A model generated the notes under the pieces. It had not been told where the DNA came from, ran no database searches, and saw only the letters and a program-made list of their open reading frames with translations. A program made the position numbers and the translations under genes. From positions 620,001-684,000 of the forward strand of contig JAACJM010000007.1 in the NCBI GenBank assembly GCA_013368315.1: 64,000 bases of DNA, in the 5' to 3' direction. The DNA comes from Tetrapyrgos nigripes. Its lineage: Eukaryota > Basidiomycota > Agaricomycetes > Agaricales > Campanellaceae. Positions 1 to 11,320 of this stretch are shown here, piece after piece (within the stretch, counting starts at the first letter, position 1; every line of letters starts with the position of its first letter).

Positions 1-1330
1 GGTTGGTGGTCGTGTTTTGACAAAATTCTCACAATTTGCTCCTGCTCTTCGACATCAATTCGACACCGTTCGTAACAGAGGACTCACAGTCCATACAACG
101 TAAATGCATTCTAAAGTCATATACTAAGTTGAGTGGTATAGACCTGTACTGTACTAGCTACTTCTCGTATAAAGTCAGCCAGTCTCCAGATAGGACTCGG
201 TCATTCAAAAGACCCTACAACGACACTCAACTAGGCAATCCGTCGTACAGGACTTTGCTACCGAAAACAAGATGCACCCACACAGCAGCACAGAGCGCAC
301 GTTTGGTCTACTATGTCCCTATGTCCAGGAAACCGTCCTTGATCAGCCGATCACGGTGCGGATGGGGACAAGAGCGCTGTCGAACAAGAAAGGCGGGAAA
401 AGCCTATTTTCAATCCTCCACTTATCGTCTTCGTTGCACGGGCATTGTTTGGCAACTTTGACGGACGTTGATTTACGCCGAGCCTTGCCCAGTGCCGAAG
501 CAGCCAAAACCAAGCCAAACTAATGGGATAAGTCAGGCCAGGTCGTCCAACGCGAGAAAGACCCAACACGGCCATCACTCTGACACTCACCCCTTCAAGA
601 CTTCACGCGTCACGCATACGACAATCGGAACCTCTTCACTTCTTCATTCACTACACAATTTATCCGTCTCTTCAGCAGCTTTTCGTCATCTTGGTCTTCC
701 TCTCTTCCCTCCTTCTCATCATCATCAACACTGCATTCCGAGCGTTTGCATTTGCACTTTATCCCAGACTGAGGTTGCGTATAGCCATAGCTAGAAAGCA
801 GCCCGCAGAATCATACTCTTCGTCTTCTATCTCTCCTTCCTCCATCTCCATGTCTATATTCATGTCCACCACCAGTACCTCGCCGCTTGGCAGGGTTTTT
901 GCCGGTCTTGACAGTCTGACGCAGTGTGACTGTAAGTAGGAGCAGGCACAGAAGCAGTGAAGACGTTCTGTTTCGTTTCCTCATCGGGGATGGCATGTCG
1001 AGAACGTAACAGCCTAGGTTTGGGATGTGGATTAGGACTGGAATTGGTATTGGCATTGGAAATGTTGAGCACACGGGTCAGTGAGAACTCGGAGTTCAGA
1101 GTAACTTTCTGATTTTCACCGTATATGGATTCTCGTCAACAGTTGCAACACCTCGACCTTCAAGGTACCTAAGAACGTCTTCTTTAGCTGCCAAACAGCG
1201 ACAGCCCCGCGAGCTTTCTGTTTGAATACGTAGATAACGGGCCCCGGATATCTGCGTGGATGAGTGGAATTCCGCGGATAACAGACAGTCAGGGTACATC
1301 CCCTATACACTCCTACGTATACATAGAAGA
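1..1330. other. No secure gene; possible truncated gene head near 690-940
   Basis: I see no supported gene here. A + strand stretch from about 691 to 935 could encode a hydrophobic head followed by an Arg-rich and a Ser-rich part and ends at a GTAAGT donor-like site. It has no in-frame ATG and no recognisable continuation, so at most it is the broken 5' end of a gene cut by the downstream duplication. CT-rich sequence at 630-720 resembles a fungal promoter or 5' leader. The - strand reading frames around 1100-1400 are not alike in the later repeat units. Confidence 0.25.
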
Positions 1331-2205
1331 GATTATCATCGGAATGTTGCTGACAAGAGGATGTGTATATGTACAGAGAGTACTCACCGTCAAGACACAA
1401 ATATGTACTCTACGGATGGCCGGACCTTCAGCCTGAGGTTGACAAAGCGCACCAATTGAGGCCAGATTTTTCTACCGAGCGCTTCAATCGCAGGTGACAG
1501 CATTATGATAAAGTCATCGGGACGAGGAATTGGAGCCTGGTTGGCGAAGAACTTAGAAGTGGATAGAGGGTATCACCGGATATCGTGAATGGCTCCTTCG
1601 TTGGATTCCTGGAAGAAGAATCCGAGACCCTCCGACATCGCTTGGACTATTACTGCACTTTTGGCTCTGGCTAGGAAAGGTTCGACGGTGTAAATGGTAC
1701 TAGCACCTGTCTTGGATTCACCATGTATATTCGATGTAGCTGTACATACGCATACAGTCAATTAAAAATGTGCCATCCAACGTTTGAAGCATGACTCACC
1801 TCGGGTTACAATCCGAGAAAAGAAAGTGGAAATGATTGGTGACTTTTTCTGAACAATTGCCGAGCCAACTACGTGCGTGGGTCTCCGCAAATGAGCGGAA
1901 CCTTTCTGGAAAGCTTGGTCCAGGCAAAGCGAGCGCTTCAGACAGTTGAAGAACGATTTGAAATCCAGAACGTCAACCGTAGATGTGCAGACCTCAACCG
2001 GCATAGTGCATCTGTCGATACGGCTTCGGTTTGTTCCAAATTCGCAGCTGTGACTTCATGGGGTGAAAGGGATGGTTCAATTTCTTTGTTCAAAGATTCG
2101 GGGTCAGATGGACGATTTAGATTGGCAAGAGAAACAAGGGAAGGCGCCAGGAATGAAAACGACATCCGCCCGGCCAATTGCAAATTGAAATTGATTTGAC
2201 GGTTC
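1330..2205 (-). pseudogene. Decayed gene relic in spacer of unit 1 (family unknown)
   Basis: The three units share - strand reading segments here. One contains the string EPSLSPHE around 2050-2110, and another runs through 1573-1760. The frame changes between segments and no complete splice model emerges. In unit 3 the matching part gives a longer clean reading frame (see 12975-13290). I do not recognise the family. The relic is called mainly because the same protein-like segments recur in all three units with indels that break them. Confidence 0.3.
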
Positions 2206-2639
2206 GAGACTTTGAAAAGAAGTCGCACGACGTTACACGCAACGGTCCACTTCTCTTCCTCCACCGCCACCACCTCAACACGGATATCTTCTCTCGAGCA
2301 TTTACTTCTGCATTGTTGCCGCAGTCTCGTTGAGAAATACATGCGGATATAGGTCAATTGCGGATGTGGTAGAGAATTGAAGTGGTCTGGATATCTGACA
2401 GCCTGTAAGACGAAATGACAACTTTGAAGGCCATATTACTTTTCCCTTTATCAAAAATGCTCATTTTGACCTCTTGAAGCTGTTCGTGGTGAATACAACG
2501 CTTTTTCGCCCGTAAATAGTGCTTAGCGAGTTGCCCTTTTGGCCTTATTTGTCTTTTACTCGTGAGTATTATCTCGCACAGACAAAGCACGGAGCATGTT
2601 TTGCTTGACAATCTCAATCCTCTAGGCAACGCATAGACC

Positions 2640-3345
2640 CTTTCAGTGGCGTTCCTTCTGATGTTCTACCTATCTTTACTTGGAGACGCGGACGTTGTTG
2701 GAGGACCAATACTATTCGCAGCAGATTCAGCGGATATTTTCGCCATCAATATTCTGCGTTGGGTATCAAACTCGATGTCGCTTCAGTTAGCGGTGTACTC
2801 ACAGTGGCTCCTGGTTGATATTAAAAAGTGAGCATTTTTCAGCATAGACATACTGTTCTCACAAACATGTAGTATGATACACTCCATGACTCAGACTCTG
2901 AGAAATTTCGGAGCCTCTGCGACTAGGTACATCATTGTCAAATTCTCGTTCTTACCTTACTCAGACTGTCAGTGGATCACTCCTACAGGAAGTCCATCAG
3001 GGGAAGCTTGGCAAGACTCTAGCATTTCTTTTGGTGACAGGCAAAACTCGTTTGCCGTTCGTTTTCTGATTGAAACGGCGCAGACCATTCACACTCTCTC
3101 GTCATGGAGTATTATCATTCCGGGCCACCCTCAAAACATTTCACACCAGAAGGTAACTTGAGGGACTTTTTTGGACACCTATCAAACTTCCTATTGCTTC
3201 TGGCTTGGCAGCACGAATACAGACGGGGCCCGTGGTAGTAATCCTCTTCACGAACCAGCTACTTTCTCAATGACGAAAGATGCCCGCTACCCTCTTCGCA
3301 ATTCACTCTTAGCGGTCACCTTCGAATGGTTTCTTTTTTGAAAAC
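2640..3345 (+). pseudogene. Decayed gene relic upstream of P450 copy 1
   Basis: This is a + strand relic shared with units 2 and 3 (7790-8560 and 13780-14485). In unit 3 the tail reads as a frame containing QTGPVVVNPLYEPASF. In unit 1 the same DNA is interrupted by indels and stops. The relic ends just upstream of the P450 TATA box. I do not recognise the family. Confidence 0.3.
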
Positions 3346-3428
3346 ATTCCTTTCATTATGTTGTCAAAGCAGATCACTCTTAGCGGGCGCCTTTGAATGG
3401 CTTCTTTTTTGACATACATATTCCTGCG

Positions 3429-3436
3429 TATAAATA
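3429..3436 (+). promoter_or_regulatory. TATA box of P450 copy 1
   Basis: TATAAATA lies 45 bp upstream of the ATG. The context GCGTATAAATATCGA is kept in all three copies at the same spacing, although the spacer further upstream has drifted, which suggests it is the core promoter. Confidence 0.65.
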
Positions 3437-3480
3437 TCGAAGATGCTGGAGGTCAGACTGCAGACTCCTTGAGCTGAACA

Positions 3481-5990
3481 ATGTTTCCTGCCTTCGTGGT
3501 CGCTTCCCTCATTATTGTCATCTTGATTCGACGTGTGCGATATAAGTCCCTGGGGTTCCTCAGAGGGCCACCCTCCCCGTCTTTCCTTCTTGGTATGCGT
3601 TTCCCTTTCTGTCAAAGCCGGACGTTCTCCTAACCCAACCTCACCTAGGAAACAACTATGAGATTGAGAATCAAGAAGATGGTACCCTTGTGGAAGATAA
3701 GTGGTTCAAAGAATACGGCACAGCTTTCCGATATACCGGAAGTCTCGGCGTCAGTGATGAAATGAGTTATGATGTTTTGCGAGGTCTGACCCAACTCAAC
3801 GACTACTTTAGCTCGAAATGTTGATGGTAGCCGATGTAAAGGCTCTTCAGTACATCCTGCATACATCTGGCTATCGTTTCCCCAAGAGTAGAGACTCTCG
3901 TGAACTGGCTTTACGATTTCTCGGAAAGGGGATCATTTGGGCGGAAGGTTTGTACCCTTGTCTTCTTCAATAGTGAGTTTACCTTTCTGACGAGAAGAAT
4001 TTTGGTTGTAGGACAAGTACATCAACGTCAGAGGAAGGCTATGAATCCAGCTTTCTCTGCCTCTCAACTAAAGCAATTCCTCAACCTATTCCAAGTATCC
4101 GTGGACAAAGCAAGTACTTTTTTCAACCGACCTCGTCTCTAGCTATCTTACCTCAACTTATTTACTTCCAGCTTACAGACAAATGGGGACAGATGCTTCA
4201 AGATAAGAAAGGTGGCGACACACTCGACGTCGCCCAGTGGCTCCCACGAGCTACTTTAGATGTTATTGGAGAAAGTGGGATTGTCTTTCAAGTGTCGTTT
4301 TGCCTACATTGACCCGACGCAATACCAAACGAACCAGGTGCTTTTGACTTCAAATTTGATGCTCTGGACAACAAGAGTAGTGAATTGTCTGATGCTATGA
4401 GACATGCAACGTGAGTATTGATCCGATCTAGTCTGCTTCGTGACCTCAATGCATAATTTGTATGCAGCGACGATAGTCGCGACCCTTCCCAGCTTCTTAT
4501 CTTGTTTCGTACTTGGCGTCGGAGACTAGCCCTTCCTGATTTTTTCTTGGAGCTTATTGACTCTCTGCCCATTACGAAAGAAGATTTCCGATTCGAACAC
4601 TTCCTGAAGACTTCTAAAAAGGTCGGAAAGGAATTGCTTGAAAGTAAGGGCGAAGATGCTGCTGCTCGTGACGAGAAGGACATTTTGAGTGTTTTGGGTG
4701 AGCAATCTGATTTTCTAGCACAGCCTTACGAACTGACATCGGCACATCATTTGCAGTGCGTTCCAATCGTGCAGAAGACATCAAGAAACGGATGAATGAA
4801 GATGAAGTTTTATCTCAGATTGCGTAGGCTGGCAGAATTCTCTCTCAAGGATATTTCAAGACTAACCCTCTCTCTGAACTATCAGTACCCTGATTCTTGC
4901 AGGCCACGAGACGACGGCCTACACCATGTGTTGGATCCTGTACGAGCTCGCTATGCGGCCTGAGCAACAAGAGAAGATCGTAGGAGAATTAGCAGAAATA
5001 CGACTCCGCAATCCAGCAGGTTACTTGACTGCGCAAGAATACGACTCTATGCCGTTTTTCAATGCTATTATTAAGGTCGACTCTTTCTCTCTCCCAGTAT
5101 CATCTCGCGATGTGTGCTGAATTGGTTTTCCCTTTTCCCCTTTTTGTACACAGGAAGGACTCCGATTGCACCCTGTCGTAGCGAGGTTGAACCGTGTCGC
5201 TGGTCAAGACGATGTCATTCCATTAGCCGAAAGCGTCAAGTCCACGTCGGGGGATTATATGTCTCACATTCCGGTAAAGAAAGGTCAGAATATTACAATT
5301 GATATTTTTCGCTACAACCGGTGCGTTGCTGGTGTCTACTCATGCTTGTTGTCACTTATGCTCCACCTTTATTGTAGCTTGACCAGTGTCTGGGGTGAAG
5401 ATGCATCAGAATGGAACCCAAGTCGTTTCCTGAACAGAGACTTGAAAGACCAGCTGTCACTGGGAGTCTATAGTAATGTGTATGTGGCAATGTCTGTTTC
5501 TCAACGATGTGATACTAAGTTCTTTTTTCGTCTCCTTTGCAGAGTGACGTTTAGTGAGTTTTGACGCAAACATATTCGTATTCTTGTCATAAGTACTAAA
5601 GCGCCGTTTGCGTAGGTGGAGGAGTCAGAGCTTGCATTGGGTACGATATCTTCCATCTACTTGTACTGATTGATAGACTAACTTCGTCTCATTTCACTAT
5701 CTGTCCAGTTGGCGATTTGCGTGAGTAATCCTTATACTTTATACCTCAACTTTGCCTCTATACTCAATCTTCCTGACTCCATCACTCATTCTTTCCGACA
5801 CAGTGTCATGGAAATGCAAGCCCTTCTAGCTGGGATCCTTCAGGAGTTTGAGTTCGCTGTACCACCTAGTCTGGACTTGGTGACATGCCCTACGATGAAT
5901 ACCGCCGCTGGCCCGATGCTTCGTGACCAGAAGGACAAGGGGATTCATCTGCCGCTTGTTGTCCGAGCGAGAGCGAAGCCCACTGTTTGA
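3481..5990 (+). CDS. Cytochrome P450 monooxygenase, tandem copy 1
   Basis: A heme-thiolate monooxygenase that would use O2 and electrons from the ER P450 reductase; the substrate is unknown. There are 15 exons: 3481-3592, 3649-3749, 3812-3947, 4012-4109, 4172-4274, 4338-4410, 4468-4697, 4757-4823, 4886-5075, 5154-5320, 5378-5479, 5543-5553, 5616-5640, 5709-5720 and 5804-5990, giving 537 aa. An N-terminal membrane anchor is followed by the Pro-rich hinge RGPPSPS. The I-helix motif is AGHETT, the K-helix ExxR is EGLRLHP, and the heme loop is FSGGVRACIG with the Cys ligand. The heme loop is split over three tiny exons (11, 25 and 12 nt). Intron 4 has a GC donor. The start is the first ATG after the TATA box and opens the anchor. 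The exon lengths equal those of copies 2 and 3 exactly, so the reading frame has been maintained. I cannot assign a CYP family by eye. Confidence 0.9.
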
Positions 5991-6181
5991 AGAAGTTTTG
6001 TAGTTCTGAATCTACGTATTCTATGTATTCATCGAACTCCTTTTTTAGCTGCTTTATAGCTCGAAAATACACAATTTCGTCTGGTAAATGATCATGAACA
6101 AGGCCAAAGCAACAGGAATTTTGACCATTGATATGTAAAATCGAGCTTAGCGAAGAGAAGGGTATCCTACAGTCGAGTAAG
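5991..6181. other. 3' flank of P450 copy 1
   Basis: This non-coding stretch is alike in all three units. It runs from the P450 stop to the AsnRS relic and is the counterpart of the P450-AsnRS convergent spacer at 17082-17334. Confidence 0.6.
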
Positions 6182-6415
6182 GTGAGAGACGGTTTCTGAA
6201 TTGGGTATGTAATAGACAAAGGAATGATTAGCCTTTAGAGGATGCAAATGTGCACATACCTCGGGGTCACAAGCACCCAGAACTTCGACTTTCTCAACGA
6301 TTATCCCTGTCTTGCCCTGCTCCACGACTTTCTTCCAGAAGTCCCGTCAGACGTACACTCGCGCCATTGGTCAAACTAGGTCTTTCAACAAAGTGGATAC
6401 AGAAGAAGAGCAAGG
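6182..6415 (-). pseudogene. AsnRS relic 1 (exon 2, exon 3 start, part of intron 1)
   Basis: This matches the intact AsnRS gene around 18770-18990: exon 2 encoding the [16 protein letters not shown] segment, its donor with DPE, and the first bases of exon 3. Compared with the intact gene it has lost 2 nt after the codons for GQD, which shifts the frame and gives an early stop. The exon 3 acceptor has also lost its AG. About 1.4 kb of the synthetase (exons 3-4) is missing. It is a non-functional leftover of a duplication that once carried P450 plus AsnRS. Confidence 0.8.
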
Positions 6416-6449
6416 TAGACAACGGGCATCGTATATATTATCATCAGAA

Positions 6450-7340
6450 CGTTGCTGATAAGAGCCTGATATGTATATGTACAGAGAGTACTCACCGTTA
6501 AGACACATACTCTACGGATGGCTGGAGCCTCAGAGGTTGGCAAAGTGCACCAATTTGAGGCCAGATTTTTCCTACCGAGCGCTTCAATCGCAGGTGACAG
6601 CATTGTGATAAGGTCATCGGGACGAGTAATTGGAACCTGTTGGCGGAGAGGTGGATAGAGGGGTATCACCGGATATCGTGAATGGCTCCTTCGTTGGATT
6701 CCTGGAAGAAGAATCCGAGACCCTCCGACATCGCTTGGACTATTACTGCACTTTTGGCTCTGGCTAGAAAAGGTTCGACGGTGTAAATCGTACTAGCACC
6801 TGTCTTGGATTCACCATGTATCGATGTAGCTATACCTACACACACAGTCAATTAAAAATGTGCCATCCAACGCTTGAAGCATGACTCACCTCGCCGCTCG
6901 GGTTGCAATCCGATAAAAGGAAGTGGAAATGATTGGTGACTTTTTTCTGAACAACTGCTGAGCAAATTAGGTGCGTGGGTCTCCGCAAATGAGCGGAACC
7001 TGAGCGGAACCTTTCTGGAAAGCTTGGTCCAGACAAAGCGAGGGCTTTAGACAGTTGAAGAACGATTTGAAATCCAGAACGACAAACGTAGATGTGTAGA
7101 CCTTAACCGGCATAGTGCATCAGTCGATACGGCTTCTGTTTCAAACTCGCAGCTGTGGGCCTGTGGCTTCATGGGGTGAAAGGGATGGTTCAATTTCTTT
7201 GGTCAAGGATTCGGGATCAGATGGACGATTTAGATTGGCAAGAGAAATAAGGGGAGGCGCCAGGAATGAAAACGACATCCGCCCGGCCAAATTGATTTGA
7301 CGGTTCGAAACTTCGAAAAGAAGAAGTCGCACGACGGTAC
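6450..7340 (-). pseudogene. Decayed gene relic in spacer of unit 2 (family unknown)
   Basis: This is the counterpart of 1330-2205. The segments around 6666-6850 and 7160-7300 read almost the same protein strings as unit 1 but in frames that do not join. I do not recognise the family. Confidence 0.3.
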
Positions 7341-7560
7341 ACGCACTGGCAACGGTCACTTTTCTTCCTCCACTGCCACCACCTCAACACGGATATCTTC
7401 TCTCGAGTATTTACGTCTCCATTGTTTCGGCAGTCTCGCCCAGAAATCCGCGCGGATGTAGCTTAATTGCTGATGTGGTAGAGAACTGAAGTGGTTTGGA
7501 TATCTGACAGCCTGTAATTGGCCTGTAAGACGAAATGACAACTCTGAAGGCCATATTACT

Positions 7561-7687
7561 TTTTCCTTTATCAAAGTGCTCATTTTGACCTCTTGAAGCT
7601 TCGTGGTGAACATAACATAACGCTTATTAAATTTTCCTTTATCAAAGTGCTCATTTTGACCTCTTGAAGCTTCGTGGTGAACATAAC
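7561..7687. repeat. 72 bp direct repeat inside unit 2
   Basis: About 55 bp starting TTTTCCTTTATCAAAGTGCT at 7561 is repeated at 7633, a 72 bp period. Units 1 and 3 have the sequence once only, so this is a local duplication after the units separated. Confidence 0.8.
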
Positions 7688-7789
7688 GCTTTTTCGCCCT
7701 TTTGGCCTTATTTGTCTTTTACTCGTGAGTTTGAACAAAGCACCGAGCGTGTTTTTTTTTGACAATCTCAATCCTCTATGGCAACACAT

Positions 7790-8560
7790 AGACCCTTTCA
7801 GTGGCGTTCCTTCTGATGCTCTACCTATTTTTGCCTGGAGACGCGGTTGTTGGAGGACCTGGATCTCAATCCTATTCGCAGAAGATTCAGCGGAAATTGA
7901 GCGGAAATTTTCGCTGTCAAGATTCTGCATTGGGTATCAAACTCGACTCAGAGCCATGTCGCTTCAGTTATCGGTGTACTCACGTTGGACCATGCGGCTC
8001 CTGGCTGATCTGAAAAAGTGAGCATTTCTCAGTGTAAACATACCGATCATTGAAGCACTGTTCTCTCAAGCATGTAGTATGATACACTCCTCCATGACTC
8101 AGACTCTCATGTACCTAGTCGCAGAAGCTTCGAATTTTCTCATTGTCAAATTCTCGTTCTTACCTTACTCAGACTGTCAGTGGACCATTTCTACAGGGAG
8201 TCCCTCAGGATTCAGGGGAAGCTTGGCAAGACTAGCATTCCTTTTGGTAACAGGCAACTGAACTGGAAGGGAACTCGTTTACCAAATTGTCGTTTGTTTT
8301 CTGATTGAAACGGCGCAGACCAATCACACTCTCTCGTCATGGAGTATTGTCATTTCGGGCCACCCTCTAAACATTTCACACCAGATGGCAACTTGGAGGA
8401 CTTCTTTGGACACCTATCAAACTTCCTATTGCTTCTGGCTCGGCAGCACAAGTACAGACGGGGCCCGTGGTGGTAATCCTCTTTACGAACCAGCTTCTTT
8501 CTCAATGACGAAGGATGCCTGCTACCCTCTTCGCAATTCATTCTTAGCGGGCACCTTTGA
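7790..8560 (+). pseudogene. Decayed gene relic upstream of P450 copy 2
   Basis: This is the counterpart of 2640-3345, with the same protein-like segments in broken frames. It ends just before the TATA box of P450 copy 2. The family is not recognised. Confidence 0.3.
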
Positions 8561-8592
8561 ATAGCCTCTTTTTTGACATACATATTCCTGCG

Positions 8593-8600
8593 TATAAATA
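8593..8600 (+). promoter_or_regulatory. TATA box of P450 copy 2
   Basis: TATAAATA, 45 bp upstream of the ATG, in the same context as in copies 1 and 3. Confidence 0.65.
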
Positions 8601-8644
8601 TCGAAGATGCTGGAGGTCAGACTGCAGACTCCTTGAGCTGAACA

Positions 8645-11148
8645 ATGTTTCCTGCCTTCGTGGTCGCTTTCCTGGCTATTGCCATATTGGTTCGACGTGC
8701 GCGATACAAGTCCCTGGGGTTCCTCAGAGGGCCACCCTCCCCGTCTTTCCTTCTTGGTATGCTTCCCTTTCTGCCAAAGCCGGACGTTCTCCTAACCCAC
8801 CCTCACCTAGGAAACAACTATGAGATTGAGAATCAAGAAGATGGTACCCTTGTGGAAGATAAGTGGTTCAAAGAATACGGCACAGCTTTCCGATATACAA
8901 GAAGTCTCGGCGTCAGTGATGAAATGAGTTATGATGTTTTGCGAGGTCTTGACCCAACTCAACGACTATTTTAGCTCGAAATGTTGATGGTAGCCGATGC
9001 AAAGGCTCTTCAATACATCCTGCATACATCTGGCTATCGTTTCCCCAAGAGTAGAGACTCTCGTGAACTGGCTTTACGAGTGCTTGGAAAGGGGATCGTT
9101 TGGGCGGAAGGTTTGTACCCTTGTCTTCTTCAATAGTGAGTTTACCTTTCTGACGAGAAGAATTTTGGTTGTAGGACAAGTACATCAACGTCAGAGGAAG
9201 GCTATGAATCCAGCTTTCTCTGCCTCTCAACTAAAGCAATTCCTCAACCTATTCCAAGTATCCGTGGACAAAGCAAGTACTTTTTTCAACCGACCTCGTC
9301 TCTAGCTATCTTACCTCAACTTATTTACTTCCAGCTTACAGACAAATGGGGACAGATGCTTCAAGATAAGAAAGGTGGCGACACACTCGACGTCGCCCAG
9401 TGGCTTCCACGAGCTACTTTAGATGTTATTGGAGAAAGTGGGATTGTCTTCCAAGTGTCGTTTTGCCTACATTGACCTGACGCAATACCAAACGAACCAG
9501 GTGCCTTTGACTTCAAATTTGATGCGCTGGACAACAAGAGTAGTGAATTGTCTGATGCTATGAGACATGCAGTGTGAGTATTGATCCGATCTAGTCTGCT
9601 TCGTGATTTCAATGCATTAATTTGCTTGCAGCGACGATAGCCATGACCCTTCCCAGCTTCTTATCTTGTTTCGTACTTGGCGTCGGAGACTAGCTCTTCC
9701 TGATTTTGTCACGGAGTTCATTGACTCTCTGCCCATTACGAAAGAAGATTTCCGATTCGAACACTTCCTGAAGACTTCTAAAAAGGTCGGAAAGGAATTG
9801 CTTGAAAGTAAGGGCGAAGATGCTGCTGCTCGTGACGAGAAGGACATTTTGAGTGTTTTGGGTGAGCAGTCTGATTTTCTAGCACAATTTTACCAGTTGA
9901 CATTGGGACGTCCTTTGCAGTGCGTTCTAATCGTGCGGAAGACATCAAGAAACGGATGAATGAAGATGAAGTTTTATCTCAGATTGCGTAGGCTGGCAGA
10001 ATTCTCTCTCAAGGATATTTCAAGACTAACCCTCTCTCTGAACTATCAGTACCCTGATTCTTGCAGGCCACGAGACGACGGCCTACACCATGTGTTGGAT
10101 CCTGTACGAGCTCGCTATGCGGCCTGAGCAACAAGAGAAGATCGTAGAAGAATTAGCAGAAATACGACTCCGCAATCCAACAGATTACTTGACTGCGCAA
10201 GAATACGACTCTATGCCGTTCTTCAATGCTGTCGTTAAGGTTGGTTCTTTCTCTCTCCCAGCTTCATCTCTCGATGTGTGCTGAATTGGTTCTCCCTTAT
10301 CCCCTTTTTGGACATAGGAAGGACTCCGATTGCACCCTGTCGTAGCGAGGTTGAACCGTGTCGCTGGTCAAGACGATGTCATTCCATTAGCCGAAAGCGT
10401 CAAGTCTACTTCGGGGGATTATATGTCTCACATTCCGGTAAAGAAAGGTCAGAATATTACAATTGATATTTTTCGCTACAACCGGTGCGTTGCTGGTGTC
10501 TACTCATGCTTGTTGTCACTTATGCTCCACCTTTATTGTAGCTTGACCAGTGTCTGGGGTGAAGATGCATCAGAATGGAACCCAGGTCGTTTCCTGAACA
10601 GAGACTTGAAAGACCAGCTGTCACTGGGAGTCTATAGTAATGTGTATGTGGCAATGTCTGTTTCTCAATGATGTGATACTAATTTTTTTTCGTCTCCTTT
10701 GCAGAGTGACGTTTAGTGAGTTTTGACGCAAACATATTTGTATTCTTGTCATAAGTACTAAAGCGCCGTTTGCGTAGGTGGAGGAGTCAGAGCTTGCATT
10801 GGGTACGATATCTTCCATCTACTTGTACTGATTGATAGACTAACTTCGTCTCATTTCACTATCTGTCCAGTTGGCGATTTGCGTGAGTAATCCTTATACC
10901 TTATACCTCAATGCCTCGAAACTCAATCTTCCTGACTCCATCACTCATTCTTCCGACACAGTGTCATGGAAATGCAAGCCCTCCTAGCTGGGATCCTTCA
11001 GACTTTTGAGTTCGCCGTACCACCTGGTCTGGACTTGGTGACATGCCCTACGATGAATGCCACCGCTGGCCCGATGCTTCGTGACCAGAAGGACAAGGGG
11101 ATTCATCTGCCGCTTGTTGTCCGAGCGAGAGCGAAGCCCATTGTTTGA
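8645..11148 (+). CDS. Cytochrome P450 monooxygenase, tandem copy 2
   Basis: An intact paralogue of copy 1 with identical exon lengths (537 aa). Exons: 8645-8756, 8811-8911, 8975-9110, 9175-9272, 9335-9437, 9501-9573, 9632-9861, 9921-9987, 10050-10239, 10318-10484, 10542-10643, 10705-10715, 10778-10802, 10871-10882 and 10962-11148. It keeps AGHETT, EGLRLHP and the heme loop FSGGVRACIG. Like copy 1 it has Ala where copy 3 has Gly, two residues after the Arg of the loop. Differences from copy 1 are scattered substitutions, for example in the membrane anchor and around the exon 6/7 junction. The GC-donor intron 4 and the microexons are kept. Substrate and CYP family are unknown. The shared promoter suggests similar expression to copies 1 and 3, which is inference. 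Confidence 0.9.
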
Positions 11149-11320
11149 AGAAGTTTTGTTCTATGTATTCCTCGAACTCCTTTTTTGGCTGCTTTATAGC
11201 TCGAAAATACACAATTTCGTCTGGTAATGATCATGAACAAGGCCAAAGCAACAGGAATTTTGACCATTGATATGTAAAATCGAGCTTAGCGAAGAGAAGG
11301 GTATCCCACAGTCGAGTAAG

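Larger units (their letters stand above)
1330..6415. repeat. Tandem segmental repeat, unit 1
   Basis: This is the first of three direct repeats of 5-6 kb. Each unit contains, in order, a decayed - strand relic, a decayed + strand relic, a TATA box, and a 15-exon P450 gene on +. Units 1 and 2 end in a relic of AsnRS. The P450 start codons lie 5164 bp (units 1 to 2) and 5941 bp (units 2 to 3) apart. Sequence outside the P450 exons differs by many small indels, so the duplication is not brand new. The left edge is where similarity to unit 2 fades, near 1330. Confidence 0.8.

Noticed and set aside
691..939. A + strand frame with a hydrophobic start taken as a small secreted protein
   Set aside because: It begins at TTG with no in-frame ATG upstream, and no family or downstream exon is recognisable.
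3750..3811. Apparent frameshift in the P450s after the GVSDEM codons
   Set aside because: A 52-62 bp intron (GTCAGT to TTTAG, branch-like CTCAAC in copies 1 and 2) removes it and restores LMVADAKALQY in all three copies.
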